Source: Kuafuiihalomonas sp039024635 (GTDB lineage Bacteria; Myxococcota; Kuafuiibacteriia; Kuafuiibacteriales; Kuafuiibacteriaceae). Taken from it: a stretch of DNA of 64,000 nucleotides. The DNA lies in NCBI GenBank assembly GCA_039024635.1, contig JBCCQA010000026.1, forward strand, positions 1-64,000, given 5' to 3'. Of the stretch, positions 41,967 to 54,263 are shown piece after piece. The notes below the pieces were generated by a model. That model saw only the letters and a program-made list of their open reading frames with translations, was not told the DNA's origin and made no database searches. Position 1 is the first letter of the stretch; each line of letters starts with the position of its first letter. A program made the position numbers and the translations under genes.

Positions 41967-42341
41967 ATGAGTGCCGACGAAGAGTACGACATCCAGCTCG
42001 CGCCGTTGTTTGAAGGGCTGCAGACGATCTCTGTCGAGTCGGCGAAGAAGCTCAGCGACCACCCTTGGTTCAACCGCACACTATGCCGGGTCAACGAAAG
42101 CCTCGTGCGGATTGGGGTCTTCAAGGGCGAATTCCACTGGCACGCCCACGAACGCGAAGACGAGTTCTTCTACGTCGTCGACGGGCAGCTCGACATCGAG
42201 ATCGAGGGTCGCGGGCCGATTCGCCTCGGTCCAAACGAAGGGACGCTGGTGCCCAAGGGGGTGAGACATCGACCTGTTGCCCTCAAAGGCGCGACCGTTC
42301 TCATGGTCGAGACCGCCTCCATCGTACCGACAGGCTCTTGA
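41967..42341 (+). CDS. Single-domain cupin protein
   Basis: 124 residues. Metal-binding cupin motif 1 is visible as FHWHAHEREDEFFYVVDG (two His and Glu) and motif 2 as GTLVPKGVRHRPVAL (His). The fold is a small beta-barrel found in dioxygenases, isomerases and sugar-binding regulators, so the reaction cannot be named. It starts at ATG 41967 after a 275-base gene-free stretch following the tRNA, where I see no further gene. Confidence 0.83.
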   Translation: MSADEEYDIQLAPLFEGLQTISVESAKKLSDHPWFNRTLCRVNESLVRIGVFKGEFHWHAHEREDEFFYVVDGQLDIEIEGRGPIRLGPNEGTLVPKGVRHRPVALKGATVLMVETASIVPTGS

Positions 42342-42737
42342 AGGTCTTCATACGAGCATGAGGCGTGAGCCGACTCGCTAGGTTCCAGAAGCCCTGCCAC
42401 CAGGCCGTCTTGCTGAGCACGTACAGCAGGCCTGCGTCCATTAACGAAGGATGAAAGACCGCGTTCGCGGCCACTCGGCGTCCATCGAGGAAAGAAAGGA
42501 GGATCGCCCATTCATAGGGTAAGCAGGTGGGTCATCGGGCTGCTTCGGCTGGTCGTCGTCCCCAGGCTCGGGGATGGCCTGCTCTGTTGGCCGTGACTGT
42601 CCTTCTTCGGGCGGCAGCTCGACAGCTTTTCTACGATACCGTAGGTTACGATAAAGTAGCTTACGGTTTCGTAGGTCTAGAGATTGACACGCGGAGAGCG
42701 CCTGAGGCCAGACGTGCCGTTGAAGGGAGGGGCTGCG
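42342..42737. other. Gene-free stretch before the haemolysin III family gene
   Basis: 396 bases with no convincing coding frame. The distal part becomes AT-richer (from ~42625) and holds the three tandem operator-like repeats listed separately. TTGACA at 42684-42689 is present but has no good -10 partner, so the promoter position is not settled. Confidence 0.55.
42632..42676. promoter_or_regulatory. Three tandem 15-bp operator-like repeats
   Basis: Units at 42632, 42647 and 42662, spaced exactly 15 bases: TACGATACCGTAGGT, TACGATAAAGTAGCT, TACGGTTTCGTAGGT. The first 12 bases of each are a palindrome of the form TACGnnnnCGTA (the middle one imperfect). Units 1 and 3 also pair as an inverted repeat (42631-42649 with 42656-42674). 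This looks like a multi-dimer repressor or activator site controlling the gene at 42738. No regulator gene is adjacent. Confidence 0.6.
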
Positions 42738-43355
42738 ATGTATCGTGGTGAGCGGATCAACAGCATTTCTCACCTGGTGGGGGCTTCCTTGGCCCTCGTC
42801 GGCCTGGTCCTGCTGGCCGTGTTCTCGGCGGTGAGTCAGGACGCCTGGAAGCTGACGAGTGCCCTCGTGTACGGGCTGACGCTCTTCTTGATGTTCCTGT
42901 TCTCGACCTTGTTCCACAGCCTACGAGGAACTCCGAAAGTAGTCTTCCAGCGCTTGGACCATGTCGCCATCTATTGGCTGATCGCGGGGACCTACACCCC
43001 CTACTGCCTCGTCACCCTTCGCGAGGAGCGAGGCTGGCTGCTCTTCGGCATCGTGTGGGGCATTGCCGTCCTGGGTACGCTCTTCAAGAGCGTTTTCGGC
43101 CCGCGCTACTCTCATGCTTCGACGCTTCTTTACCTTGCAGCGGGGTGGACGATCCTGCTCGACATCTCTGCCCTGTATCAGAGGATGGACCCAGCGGGCT
43201 TCGCCTGGCTCTTGGTGGGAGGCGTCCTCTATACGATCGGTGCGGTATTCTATGTGTCGGACAAGATACCGCGTAATCATGAAGTCTGGCACTTCTTCGT
43301 CCTGGCTGCTGCGGTCTGTCACTGCGTTTCCATCCTCGTCTATGTCGTGAGCTGA
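42738..43355 (+). CDS. Haemolysin III family membrane protein
   Basis: 205 residues with seven hydrophobic helices. NSISHLVGASLALVGLVLL, FHSLRGTPKVVFQRLDHVAIYWLIAGTYTP and NHEVWHFFVLAAAVCH carry the family's conserved His and Asp residues (PAQR/HlyIII, TrhA/YqfA). Members influence membrane fluidity or lipid homeostasis; haemolysis is not their general role. ATG 42738 follows GGGAGGGG at 42725-42732, a strong ribosome site. The upstream operator-like repeats suggest dedicated regulation. Confidence 0.88.
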   Translation: MYRGERINSISHLVGASLALVGLVLLAVFSAVSQDAWKLTSALVYGLTLFLMFLFSTLFHSLRGTPKVVFQRLDHVAIYWLIAGTYTPYCLVTLREERGWLLFGIVWGIAVLGTLFKSVFGPRYSHASTLLYLAAGWTILLDISALYQRMDPAGFAWLLVGGVLYTIGAVFYVSDKIPRNHEVWHFFVLAAAVCHCVSILVYVVS

Positions 43356-43397
43356 CGACGATGGCGCTCCCCTTTCGTTGGGCTGCGGAAAGAGCCG

Positions 43398-44216
43398 CTA
43401 CTCGAGCAGCCGCAGGCTTCCGAAGACGTCCGCGTCGACGTACCCTTCGTCGTTGTTCTTTCCGTGGGTCTTCCGCGAACCCATGAAGTTTTCTCGGCTT
43501 TGCTTCCCGTCGTTGTCGCCGTAGGCCAACGAGAACCCGAGCACCTTGCCCGGAGCTAGTAGGACGGGGCTATTATCTTCGCCTTCGCGAAAGTCGGCCC
43601 CGAACACCCGGATCTTCATCTCCCACAGATGGCGCTTGCCTTCCTTGGTACGGGCGACCTCGACGTGATCGTCAAAGAACATCGTCTCTTGCGCGGTGCT
43701 CTTGTCGATGGCGTGACCCTCGGTCGAGACGTGATACGCGAAGGCCTGGTGGCCATACTGGTGGTCGCCGCCAGACCGGTCCTCGTCGAGGAAAACCTCG
43801 ACGTAGTCACCTTTCCAGTAGTCGTCCAAGCCGTCGGCGAGCGTGGGATGGAGGACGTCGTCGATCACTTCGACTAGTAGCGCAACAGAGTCGCGGGTCC
43901 AGGCCACCTTGAATCGGCCTTGGTAGTCGGTTGGGCTCGGGACCGCGCCCATCCATACGTAGTTCAGCCCGTACCAGTCCTGGGCGGCCCAGACTGGCTC
44001 ACGACTACATCCATCGATATCGATGGGACGCTCAGACTTCCGGGCGTCGAACCTACCTTCGGCCATGTCCAAGACGACTGCGTCTGCCCGGGGGGTGTGG
44101 CAGAGAACTTCGGGCAAGCTGGGTGCGGGGGTCCTATTCGCAGCTGGGCCGGTCCGTTCGAGGCATCCCGTGCCGAGCACGCACACAGACAGAGAAATCA
44201 GGGTTGGTCTCTTCAT
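43398..44216 (-). CDS. Secreted CBM9-like domain protein, probable lipoprotein
   Basis: 272 residues from ATG 44216 (44228 possible). The signal MKRPTLISLSVCVLGTGC may be a lipoprotein signal, though GTGC is an atypical lipobox. The mature part looks like a CBM9/DOMON-type beta-sandwich: EPVWAAQDWYGLNYV, GRFKVAWTRDSVALLVEVIDD, DYWKGDYVEVFLDEDRSGG, and a C-terminal LGFSLAYGDNDGK. Such domains bind sugars or haem; the aromatic-rich face and the nearby glucan genes favour sugar. It begins the carbohydrate-related part of the window. Confidence 0.72.
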   Translation of the reverse strand: MKRPTLISLSVCVLGTGCLERTGPAANRTPAPSLPEVLCHTPRADAVVLDMAEGRFDARKSERPIDIDGCSREPVWAAQDWYGLNYVWMGAVPSPTDYQGRFKVAWTRDSVALLVEVIDDVLHPTLADGLDDYWKGDYVEVFLDEDRSGGDHQYGHQAFAYHVSTEGHAIDKSTAQETMFFDDHVEVARTKEGKRHLWEMKIRVFGADFREGEDNSPVLLAPGKVLGFSLAYGDNDGKQSRENFMGSRKTHGKNNDEGYVDADVFGSLRLLE

Positions 44217-44522
44217 CCTGGAGGTCATAGCGCAGCTCGAAGTGCCCACCGACGACGACTAGTGTGCCGGTCATGAAGTTCGATCAGTTTCCCGTCGAGT
44301 CATCGGCGTCCTGGTGGACCAGCTTCGGATGGAGTTGGGTGGGCCCCAGGGACTGAGAAGCCCGAAAGGGCGGCCGTAGGCCGCTGGGCCGGCAGGGTGG
44401 TCGAGGGCCGGCGGAAGCGATCTGACTCTGTGATCGGTACACTCCGGCAAAGGGTCGGCGTCGATCCCAGGCCCTGGCGCAGGCGGACTCCTCCAAGGTC
44501 TGGTACACCTGAGGGGTTCGAC
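44217..44522. other. Gene-free stretch with small hairpins
   Basis: 306 bases between the CBM9-like gene and the aldo/keto reductase gene, both on the minus strand. Two adjacent perfect stem-loops occur: GCCCGAAAGGGC (44360-44371, GAAA tetraloop) and GCGGCCGTAGGCCGC (44370-44384). A direct GGGCCGGC repeat follows. They have no T-run, so they are not classical terminators. No known RNA family is recognised. Confidence 0.45.
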
Positions 44523-45383
44523 TCAGATGATCGGGGACCAGTCGGCTCCGTGCGCGACCCATACTGCGTCTAAGAGGGCACGAAGCTCTTCGGGTAAAGG
44601 GCCTGCAGTAAGGCTCCGGGCCGCGGACTCTAGTCGAGAGAGTCCGGTCGTCCCGAGCAGGACTGCGTCGAAGCCCGTGTGAAAGGCCGCCCATCGGAGA
44701 AAGGCGTCGGCGGGATCTTCCAGCGCGAGGGCGGCGATGTTCCAGCGGCGGTAGTTCTCGGCCAAGTCCGGTTCGCGTGGTGCCTCTCTGAAGCGCCACG
44801 GTGCGTTGGCGAGGATGCGTTTGGCAATCCTGCCGAGATGGGGGACAAGCTCGAGGGTCGTCAGATTGTGTCGGTCTAGAACGGACGTCGTGGCCAAGAC
44901 GCCGTCGAAGGCTCCACTCGAGCAGGCCACGTGCAGCGCGTGGCCGTCGCCGGCGTAGGCGCAGAACCGGACCTTACCCGCGCGCTTTGCGTCCAGAAGG
45001 GCTTCGACGACCTCTCCTCGCTCTATCACTTCGGCTGAGCAGGAGTGCAGATGGGCGATGTCGACTCGGTCCGTGCCCAGCCTCGTGAGAGCCAGATCGA
45101 CTCCCCCTTGGATACAAGGACCTGTCCAGTCCTCTACACCAGGGACGCCATAGCCGAGCTTGGTCGAAAGGACCGCTTTGTCACGCAAGGGCCCGAGGGC
45201 GACGCCGAGCTTGGACTCGGCCGCCCCGTAGCTGGGCGCGGTATCGAAGAGAGTCACGCCCAGGTCCAGGGCCCCTCTGACGAGCCCCTCTGCCTCGCGC
45301 GCATCGAGCCTGTCGAGTCCCCCGGTTCCGAGACCGAGGCGCGATACCGAAAGGCCGCTTGTACCGTAGGCCTTGGCGTCCAT
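44523..45383 (-). CDS. Aldo/keto reductase
   Basis: 286 residues from ATG 45383 (MDAKAYGTSGLSVSRLGLGT). TIM-barrel oxidoreductase with catalytic Asp47 and Tyr52 (LFDTAPSYG), Lys75 (LSTKLGYG) and His in IAHLHSC. NADPH-dependent reduction of a carbonyl is expected; the substrate is unknown. The upstream extension of the frame shows no conserved features. Confidence 0.85.
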   Translation of the reverse strand: MDAKAYGTSGLSVSRLGLGTGGLDRLDAREAEGLVRGALDLGVTLFDTAPSYGAAESKLGVALGPLRDKAVLSTKLGYGVPGVEDWTGPCIQGGVDLALTRLGTDRVDIAHLHSCSAEVIERGEVVEALLDAKRAGKVRFCAYAGDGHALHVACSSGAFDGVLATTSVLDRHNLTTLELVPHLGRIAKRILANAPWRFREAPREPDLAENYRRWNIAALALEDPADAFLRWAAFHTGFDAVLLGTTGLSRLESAARSLTAGPLPEELRALLDAVWVAHGADWSPII

Positions 45384-45400
45384 GACCTGAGGAAGGACCT

Positions 45401-45901
45401 TCAGCTGCAGTCGGCCACTGCGAAGGCGGCGGCACAACAGTCCGAGATCTGTCCCGGGATGCCGGGTCCACCCTCGGCGCACGCTCCGGATTCTACGCGG
45501 CACCGGTTGCGTAGGTTGATCGGGCAGGCATTGCACTCGACGCATTCGTCAGGCAGGTCGGCAGCGCACCCCTCGAGCGCATCGCTCACCAGGTTTCCGC
45601 ATGCCGTCGCCAGCTGATCGTCGCACATGCTGGGGGCGTCCTGGTTGGCCTGATTGGCGCAGGCCTGAGCCTGCCCGAACAAAGCCCCGCAGGTCTCGGC
45701 GTCCTGAATGAAGGTGGCAGCGAGGCAGCTCGTGCGGCAGGCCTGCACGGTCGTCGGGTCGACGCCGCACTCGCCGTATCGATCACACACGAGCGTGCAC
45801 TCGCCGATGAAGTCCTGGGGGTCGCCAGGCACGCCAGCCGAGCTGTCGCAAGCCAGGCAACCGCCGAGAGAAGCAGAGAGTAGAAGCCATCGTGTCAGCA
45901 T
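45401..45901 (-). CDS. Small Cys-rich lipoprotein
   Basis: 166 residues from ATG 45901. Signal MLTRWLLLSASLGGCLAC with two possible lipidation cysteines. The mature protein has about 17 cysteines in regularly spaced pairs (CTLVCDRYGECG, CRTSC, CADDL..CNACP), suggesting a disulphide-rich compact fold. No recognised family; similar proteins are frequent in Myxococcota. It lies between the reductase and the amylase on the same strand. Confidence 0.7.
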   Translation of the reverse strand: MLTRWLLLSASLGGCLACDSSAGVPGDPQDFIGECTLVCDRYGECGVDPTTVQACRTSCLAATFIQDAETCGALFGQAQACANQANQDAPSMCDDQLATACGNLVSDALEGCAADLPDECVECNACPINLRNRCRVESGACAEGGPGIPGQISDCCAAAFAVADCS

Positions 45902-45985
45902 GAAGCCCTCGTGTGTGACGACGCCGTGCGCCTCGACGATTGTCAACGAGAGGCCGCGGACCTGGGCCCCCTGCGCAAGTTCATC

Positions 45986-47785
45986 TCATTCGAACATCAC
46001 GACGACCACGCCATCGTCACCGAGCGTGCGGGAGAATGCGTAGGCTCCCGCGCCCACCTGGATCCGTGTGTGGGTCCCCGCACCCACGGACCGGTGACGC
46101 TTTCGGAACTGCCCCAGGGTCCGCCAGTGGTCGATCAGGGAGGCGTTCTCGGGCTGGCTGTGCTCATCCCAGTTCATGTCGCTCCGGGTGGGATTCTCGC
46201 CATCGCTGCTGTCGGGGCCTGGTGCTCGGCCCGACTCGTCGCCGTAGAACACCTGAACGGCTCCGGGGCTGAGCATCAGGGCGGTCCCCATCAACGCCTG
46301 CGCCTCGAAGTCTCCGCCGGTCTCGCCGAAGAACAACTCCGTGTCGTGGGAGGATGCGTAAGTGAGCTCGTTGCGGTCCGGGTCGTCGTTCACCAGGGCG
46401 TCGAGATCGGCAAAGTAGGTCTCCAGCTCGTCAAAGTCTTCGATCAGATCCTCTGCGTCGCGATTGAAGTCGAAGTTGATCAGGGAGTCGAAGCCAGCTG
46501 GGAAGTAGGCATCGCGGTCCCTCACCGGAGGAAAGGCTTCGCCGGTCATCCAAAAGTCGGTGTCGCCCACGAGCGGGTCGTTCGAGTTCTCTGCTCGCCA
46601 GGCGGCCAGCGCTTCCGTCCCGGCCGTCTTGAGCGCCGTCCAAGTCTCGAGCTCTACATGCTTGGCGGTGTCGCAGCGGAAGCCGTCGATGCCGAAGCGA
46701 CGAATCCAATCGGTGTGCCAGGCGACCAAGTAGTCTCGCACCGTCGCATCCGAAAGGGCCTCGGCCCGAGTGTCATCCTTGACGGTGAGAACAGGGGGCA
46801 GGCCGACAAAGTCCTCGCTCTCGGTTTTGAAGTCGGGAAGGGAAGCAAGCTGAGAAGTCAGCTCGTCCGAGCCAGGATCGTCATGACCCGGGAAGTCGGC
46901 CACACGAACCCACTCGGGACCCCACCAGTTAATCCAGTTGACGTTGGAGCCGAACTGAATCGCGTCGTTGAAGCTGTGCCAGTTCTCTCCGGGGGCGAGG
47001 GCCACGTCTGGCTCCAGCCACCGGGTATGGGTTGGGTTCAGGACCTCGGGCAGAGAGTCCACGAGGTCGGCGATGCTCGCGTAGCCCGGGTGATTGAGGA
47101 CGACGTCGAAGATCACCCGGATGCCCCGAGCATGGGCTTCTCGGACCAGTGTCCGAAGCTCGTCCTCGGTGCCGAAGTTGGCGTCGAGCTTGGTGAAGTC
47201 CACAGCCCAGTAGCCGTGGTAGGCGAAGTGCTGGAAGTCGCCCATGCTTCCGCCGCCGACCCATCCATGAATCTGTTCGACCGGAGGCGAGATCCAGATC
47301 GCGTCCATTCCGAGGGCGGCGACATAGTCGAGCCTGCTCGTGAGTCCGGCGAAGTCACCGCCGTGCCAAGAGCCGAAGTCGGGGCTGTTGGGCGAGACCT
47401 GTCGCCCATAGCTGTTGTCATTGGCCGGGTTTCCGTTCTCAAAACGATCGGTCATCACGAAGTAGACGGACGCGTTGTCCCAGGCGAAGTCGGCTGCCGT
47501 CGTGTCTTGAGCCTCGAGGAGTACGAGGTCTTCGCTTCCGGCATCCACGCCGACTTGGCCCGTCGCGCTCACGGTGTAGGTGGTGCCGGAGACAGCATCG
47601 ACCACGGCATCACAAGGCTCGAAGACGCCTGAGACGTCGACCAGCGTGCCGCCGGTCGGCTCTGCCTGTCCGCACACGCCGTTGCCGCCCGAGCCGTTTC
47701 CGGCCGTACCGTTCCCGCTACTGTCGTCGCCGCAAGCCACCAGTGCGGCGGCGAAGGTGAGGGCGATGGTCCGAGGCGTCTTCAT
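45986..47785 (-). CDS. GH13 alpha-amylase lipoprotein, MalS-like
   Basis: 599 residues from ATG 47785. Signal MKTPRTIALTFAAALVAC, then a Gly-Asn linker (SSGNGTAGNGSGGNG), an N-terminal beta part (~40-95) and a GH13 barrel. Catalytic residues: nucleophile Asp372 (GFRCDTAKHV), acid Glu416 (TGEAF), transition-state Asp481 (SSHDTEL). SVYFVMTDRFENGNPANDN and SWHGGDFAGL are typical of MalS/cyclomaltodextrinase-like enzymes. It would cleave alpha-1,4-glucan at the envelope surface or in the periplasm. Divergent from the pullulanase gene; they share the 221-base region 47786-48006. Confidence 0.9.
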   Translation of the reverse strand: MKTPRTIALTFAAALVACGDDSSGNGTAGNGSGGNGVCGQAEPTGGTLVDVSGVFEPCDAVVDAVSGTTYTVSATGQVGVDAGSEDLVLLEAQDTTAADFAWDNASVYFVMTDRFENGNPANDNSYGRQVSPNSPDFGSWHGGDFAGLTSRLDYVAALGMDAIWISPPVEQIHGWVGGGSMGDFQHFAYHGYWAVDFTKLDANFGTEDELRTLVREAHARGIRVIFDVVLNHPGYASIADLVDSLPEVLNPTHTRWLEPDVALAPGENWHSFNDAIQFGSNVNWINWWGPEWVRVADFPGHDDPGSDELTSQLASLPDFKTESEDFVGLPPVLTVKDDTRAEALSDATVRDYLVAWHTDWIRRFGIDGFRCDTAKHVELETWTALKTAGTEALAAWRAENSNDPLVGDTDFWMTGEAFPPVRDRDAYFPAGFDSLINFDFNRDAEDLIEDFDELETYFADLDALVNDDPDRNELTYASSHDTELFFGETGGDFEAQALMGTALMLSPGAVQVFYGDESGRAPGPDSSDGENPTRSDMNWDEHSQPENASLIDHWRTLGQFRKRHRSVGAGTHTRIQVGAGAYAFSRTLGDDGVVVVMFE

Positions 47786-48006
47786 GATGGGCTCCGAACT
47801 TACAGTCCGCGCGCGAAAAAAGGGGCGGATTTCCTCCCGCACCGAGCGTCGCCTTGGCGTCGAGCGCCGTTATTGCGTCGACTTCCGCCCATTCCGGCCG
47901 CAGAAATTGTGACAGGCCGCGTCAATGCCATGAAAAAGCGAGTATTGAATGGACCGTCGTGCTCGGCGCTGGAGATCTCGCGCTCGCTTTGGCAGGGCTG
48001 GAGATT

Positions 48007-51528
<3,522 letters not shown>

Positions 51529-51534
51529 GTCTAT

Positions 51535-51562
51535 GCTCCCTCCCGATCCGTCGGGAGGGAGC
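51535..51562. terminator. Perfect hairpin between convergent glucanase genes
   Basis: GCTCCCTCCCGA and TCGGGAGGGAGC form a perfect 12-bp stem with a TCCG loop, placed between the ends of the pullulanase and the second amylase. No T-run follows on either strand, so a classical Rho-independent site is uncertain; it may still stop or stabilise both transcripts. Confidence 0.6.
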
Positions 51563-51577
51563 GTCATTCAGAAGCCT

Positions 51578-53272
51578 CTAGTCGACGGCCAAAAACCCGA
51601 AGCCGTGGGCTTCGAGTTCGACCTTAAGGCCACCGTCTTCGGCCTCGACCCGCGTCAGCCCCTCGCCCAGGAGTCTGTTGGCCGCGCCGTCGACATCGAC
51701 CGTCATAGGACCCGAGGCCGACCCATCGAAGTTGGCCACGAAGAGCACGCGCCGACCATCAAAGCTCCGAAGAACTGCTGTGCCTCCTCTACCGCCTCCC
51801 TCTCGTGGTGGGAGCTCAATGTCCCCGATGGTCAAGGAGGCCTGAGTGCGCCGGAGCCGAATGAGGTCTCGATAGAGCGTCCAGAGGCTACCTTCGGTGT
51901 CGCGCTGGGCGGCGATGCTGACCCCGTCCTCCTCCTGGGCCGTATGCCAGGGCGTGGCCGAGCTGAAGCCGCCGTTTGGCGCAGCCGCGTCCCAGCGCAT
52001 CGGCGTCCGCTTGTCTTCGTCTCGATCGCTCGGCCCTCCCAACATGCCGAGTTCTTCGCCGTAATAGACGAAGGGCGTCCCGGGCACCGCGAAGAGGGCG
52101 GCTGCAGCCACTCGCATCTTACCAGGATCACCGCCCAGGATCCTCATGACCCTCGGCATGTCGTGGTTGGTGAGGAAGGGCGCTTCGAAGGCAAGGTCGT
52201 CGTAGATGCTGGCGGCGGAGCGTAGATTCTGTTCGAAACCAGCTCGGGTGCCGTCGTTGGCCGACTCCAGAATCGCGCCCGCGGTGTCGAAGCCGAAGGC
52301 GAGCTGAAACTCGTCGCCTCCGTCGCCATAGAACTCGTTCACCGTGCGCTTGTTGGTCCAGACCTCGGCCACGTAGAGCGCCTCTGGGTGCTCGGCCAAA
52401 CCCCGGCGCACGCTCTTGAAGAAGGCGTGGGACTCCGGCTGGTCCGAGAGGACGCCGTCCTCGCTCTCGAAGAAGTGGCGGGCCGCGTCGACGCGAAAGC
52501 CGGCAACGCCCTTGTCGAGCCAAAAGTCCATGGCGCCGACGAGCTCGCTTTCTACCTCGGGGTTGGCGAGGTTGAGATCCGGCATGCCGCTCCAAAAGAG
52601 CCCGTAGTAGTAGCCAGAGCTCGTTTGGTGCCAGACGGGTCCTGAGCCCCAGGGCTGCGTCCAGCCCGGGTTGGTGTCGCGCCAGCTATAGAACGCGCGG
52701 TAGGGGCTGTCTGGTCCGGTTCGGGCCGAAGTGAACCACGGATGCTGCACTGAGGAGTGGTTCATCACGAAGTCGATGATGACGCGGATACCTCGGGCCT
52801 CGGCCGCCTCGAGGAAGGCTTCGAATTCGGCCAGGGTGCCGTAGTCCGGATTGACGCTCCGGTAATCCAGCACGTCGTAGCCGTGGTAGCTCGGCGATCG
52901 GTGGATGGGCATGAGCCAGATGCCTGTCACGCCGAGGTCGGTGTTGGTCGACGGATCGCCATCGTTGAGGACGTCCAGCTTCTCTGTCATCCCAACGAAA
53001 TCGCCCACGCCGTCGCCATCGCTGTCGGCGAAACTCCGGACGAAGATCTCGTAGAAGACGGCGTCCTTCCACCAATCCGTTCCGGCGGGAGTTTCTTGCT
53101 CGATGGATTCCGAGGCGTCAGGGGTGCTGGACACCGCTTGATGACCGCAGGAGAGACTGCTTCCCACGAGCCCGCCTAGCGCGGTGCAGCAAGCCCAGGG
53201 TCCGACGCGGGCTGCGGTCGACTTGGTCGAAAAAATGGACCTCGCGCGGATAAAAACGTCCAGACCAGTCAA
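51578..53272 (-). CDS. GH13 alpha-amylase, probable lipoprotein
   Basis: About 564 residues. Start is uncertain: TTG 53272 gives a signal-like N-terminus ending VGSSLSC (lipobox); ATG 53338 would leave 10 bases to the divergent gene. DWWKDAVFYEIFVRSFADSDG starts the barrel, DFVMNHSS is region I. Catalytic residues with this start: Asp262 (GFRVDAARHF), Glu303 (AEVWTN), Asp371 (TNHDMPR). A C-terminal beta domain follows. The family includes amylases and oligo-1,6-/alpha-glucosidase relatives; the linker SSTPDASESIEQETPA replaces the Gly-Asn linker of its neighbours. Confidence 0.88.
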   Translation of the reverse strand: MTGLDVFIRARSIFSTKSTAARVGPWACCTALGGLVGSSLSCGHQAVSSTPDASESIEQETPAGTDWWKDAVFYEIFVRSFADSDGDGVGDFVGMTEKLDVLNDGDPSTNTDLGVTGIWLMPIHRSPSYHGYDVLDYRSVNPDYGTLAEFEAFLEAAEARGIRVIIDFVMNHSSVQHPWFTSARTGPDSPYRAFYSWRDTNPGWTQPWGSGPVWHQTSSGYYYGLFWSGMPDLNLANPEVESELVGAMDFWLDKGVAGFRVDAARHFFESEDGVLSDQPESHAFFKSVRRGLAEHPEALYVAEVWTNKRTVNEFYGDGGDEFQLAFGFDTAGAILESANDGTRAGFEQNLRSAASIYDDLAFEAPFLTNHDMPRVMRILGGDPGKMRVAAAALFAVPGTPFVYYGEELGMLGGPSDRDEDKRTPMRWDAAAPNGGFSSATPWHTAQEEDGVSIAAQRDTEGSLWTLYRDLIRLRRTQASLTIGDIELPPREGGGRGGTAVLRSFDGRRVLFVANFDGSASGPMTVDVDGAANRLLGEGLTRVEAEDGGLKVELEAHGFGFLAVD

Positions 53273-53348
53273 GAATAAAAGTGCTCTGCCCCAAATCGAA
53301 GGCTTGAAAAACCGCGTCCAACGGCAGAAATTCCGCATTCTAAGCCCC

Positions 53349-54227
53349 ATGTTTGGTCGTACTTGCCCTTTTGGCTCTTCTGTTCTCCGCAGCATCGTTC
53401 CTCTCCTCATTACCGCTTGCAGCAGCGGAGGTGGGGGAGCCGTAACTAACTCGACCTCTGACAGCAACATGGTGGTCCTTCAGGACCCCGCCAACGACGA
53501 CAAGGGGCCGGGCACCTACACCTATCCGTCCAACCCCGTGTACACCCCTGGCTCCTTCGACCTTCGTTCCCTCGAAGTCGAGGCGAAGGGCTCTACGGTC
53601 GAGTTTCGCGTGGAGGTCGATCAGCGCATCGACGACGCCTGGGACAGCAAGGCTTGGGGCGGCAACGGCTTCTCCATTCAGATGGCCTTCATCCACATCG
53701 ACACAGGCGAAGGGGGCGCGACGACTGGGATGCCGGGAACGAACGTTCGCTTTGCCGAGGACCAGGCATGGAACAAGGTCGTCATCATCAGCCCGCAGGG
53801 TCCGACGCGGGTGAACAGCGAGGTCGATGCCAAGGCTCCGGACGTGAAGGACCTCGTCATCGTGCCGAAGCTGACCAGGGCCCGTGGTCGTACCCTGACC
53901 GCGGTCGTCTCTACCGAGGACCTCGGCGGATTGCCCAGCGAGGGATGGGGCTACCAGGTGTTGATGCAGTCCAACGAGGGATTTCCGGGCAAGACCGATC
54001 TCCTCACCCGCAAGGTCAACGAGTTCGAGGGTGAGCATCGTTTCGGCGGCGGCACCGACTTCGACAACGACCCCCACGTGATGGACATCTTCGCGGGCAG
54101 CGCCAAGGGCGCGGCGGGCGAGGTCCAGGCCCAGTACGACGCCTTGGCGGCCTACAACTCCGACGCGGGAGAGGATGCGACGGCTGAAGACCTCGCCGTC
54201 GTCCCCATGATCTACCCCGGTTCCTGA
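53349..54227 (+). CDS. Glucodextran_C-like glucan-binding lipoprotein
   Basis: 292 residues from ATG 53349. Signal ending LLITAC, then a short Gly linker. The body resembles the C-terminal DOMON-like domain of glucodextranase (Pfam Glucodextran_C): DPANDDKGPGTYTYPSNPVY, PGSFDLRSLEVEAKGSTVEFRV, NGFSIQMAFIHIDTGEGG, PGTNVRFAEDQAW. In amylolytic proteins this domain binds glucan or the cell surface. No catalytic domain is present, so it should be a binding component. It leads a plus-strand run toward the barrel gene (36-base gap). Confidence 0.83.
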   Translation: MFGRTCPFGSSVLRSIVPLLITACSSGGGGAVTNSTSDSNMVVLQDPANDDKGPGTYTYPSNPVYTPGSFDLRSLEVEAKGSTVEFRVEVDQRIDDAWDSKAWGGNGFSIQMAFIHIDTGEGGATTGMPGTNVRFAEDQAWNKVVIISPQGPTRVNSEVDAKAPDVKDLVIVPKLTRARGRTLTAVVSTEDLGGLPSEGWGYQVLMQSNEGFPGKTDLLTRKVNEFEGEHRFGGGTDFDNDPHVMDIFAGSAKGAAGEVQAQYDALAAYNSDAGEDATAEDLAVVPMIYPGS

Positions 54228-54263
54228 TCGGGTCCCTCAGAACTATCCCGAGGACACGATCCA

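Noticed and set aside
42301..42441. Minus-strand 46-residue frame (MDAGLLYVLSKTAWWQGF...)
   Set aside because: Protein-like in part, but overlaps the cupin gene end and has no ribosome site or known family.
42684..42706. TTGACA as the haemolysin III gene -35 box
   Set aside because: No -10-like hexamer is found at 16-18 bases; the sequence there is GC-rich.
47854..48006. N-terminal extension of the pullulanase frame
   Set aside because: It would put the signal peptide 51 residues inside the protein; ATG 48007 starts directly with the lipoprotein signal.
53184..53348. N-terminal extension of the Glucodextran_C lipoprotein
   Set aside because: The extra residues lack protein-like features and overlap the divergent amylase start; ATG 53349 precedes the signal peptide.
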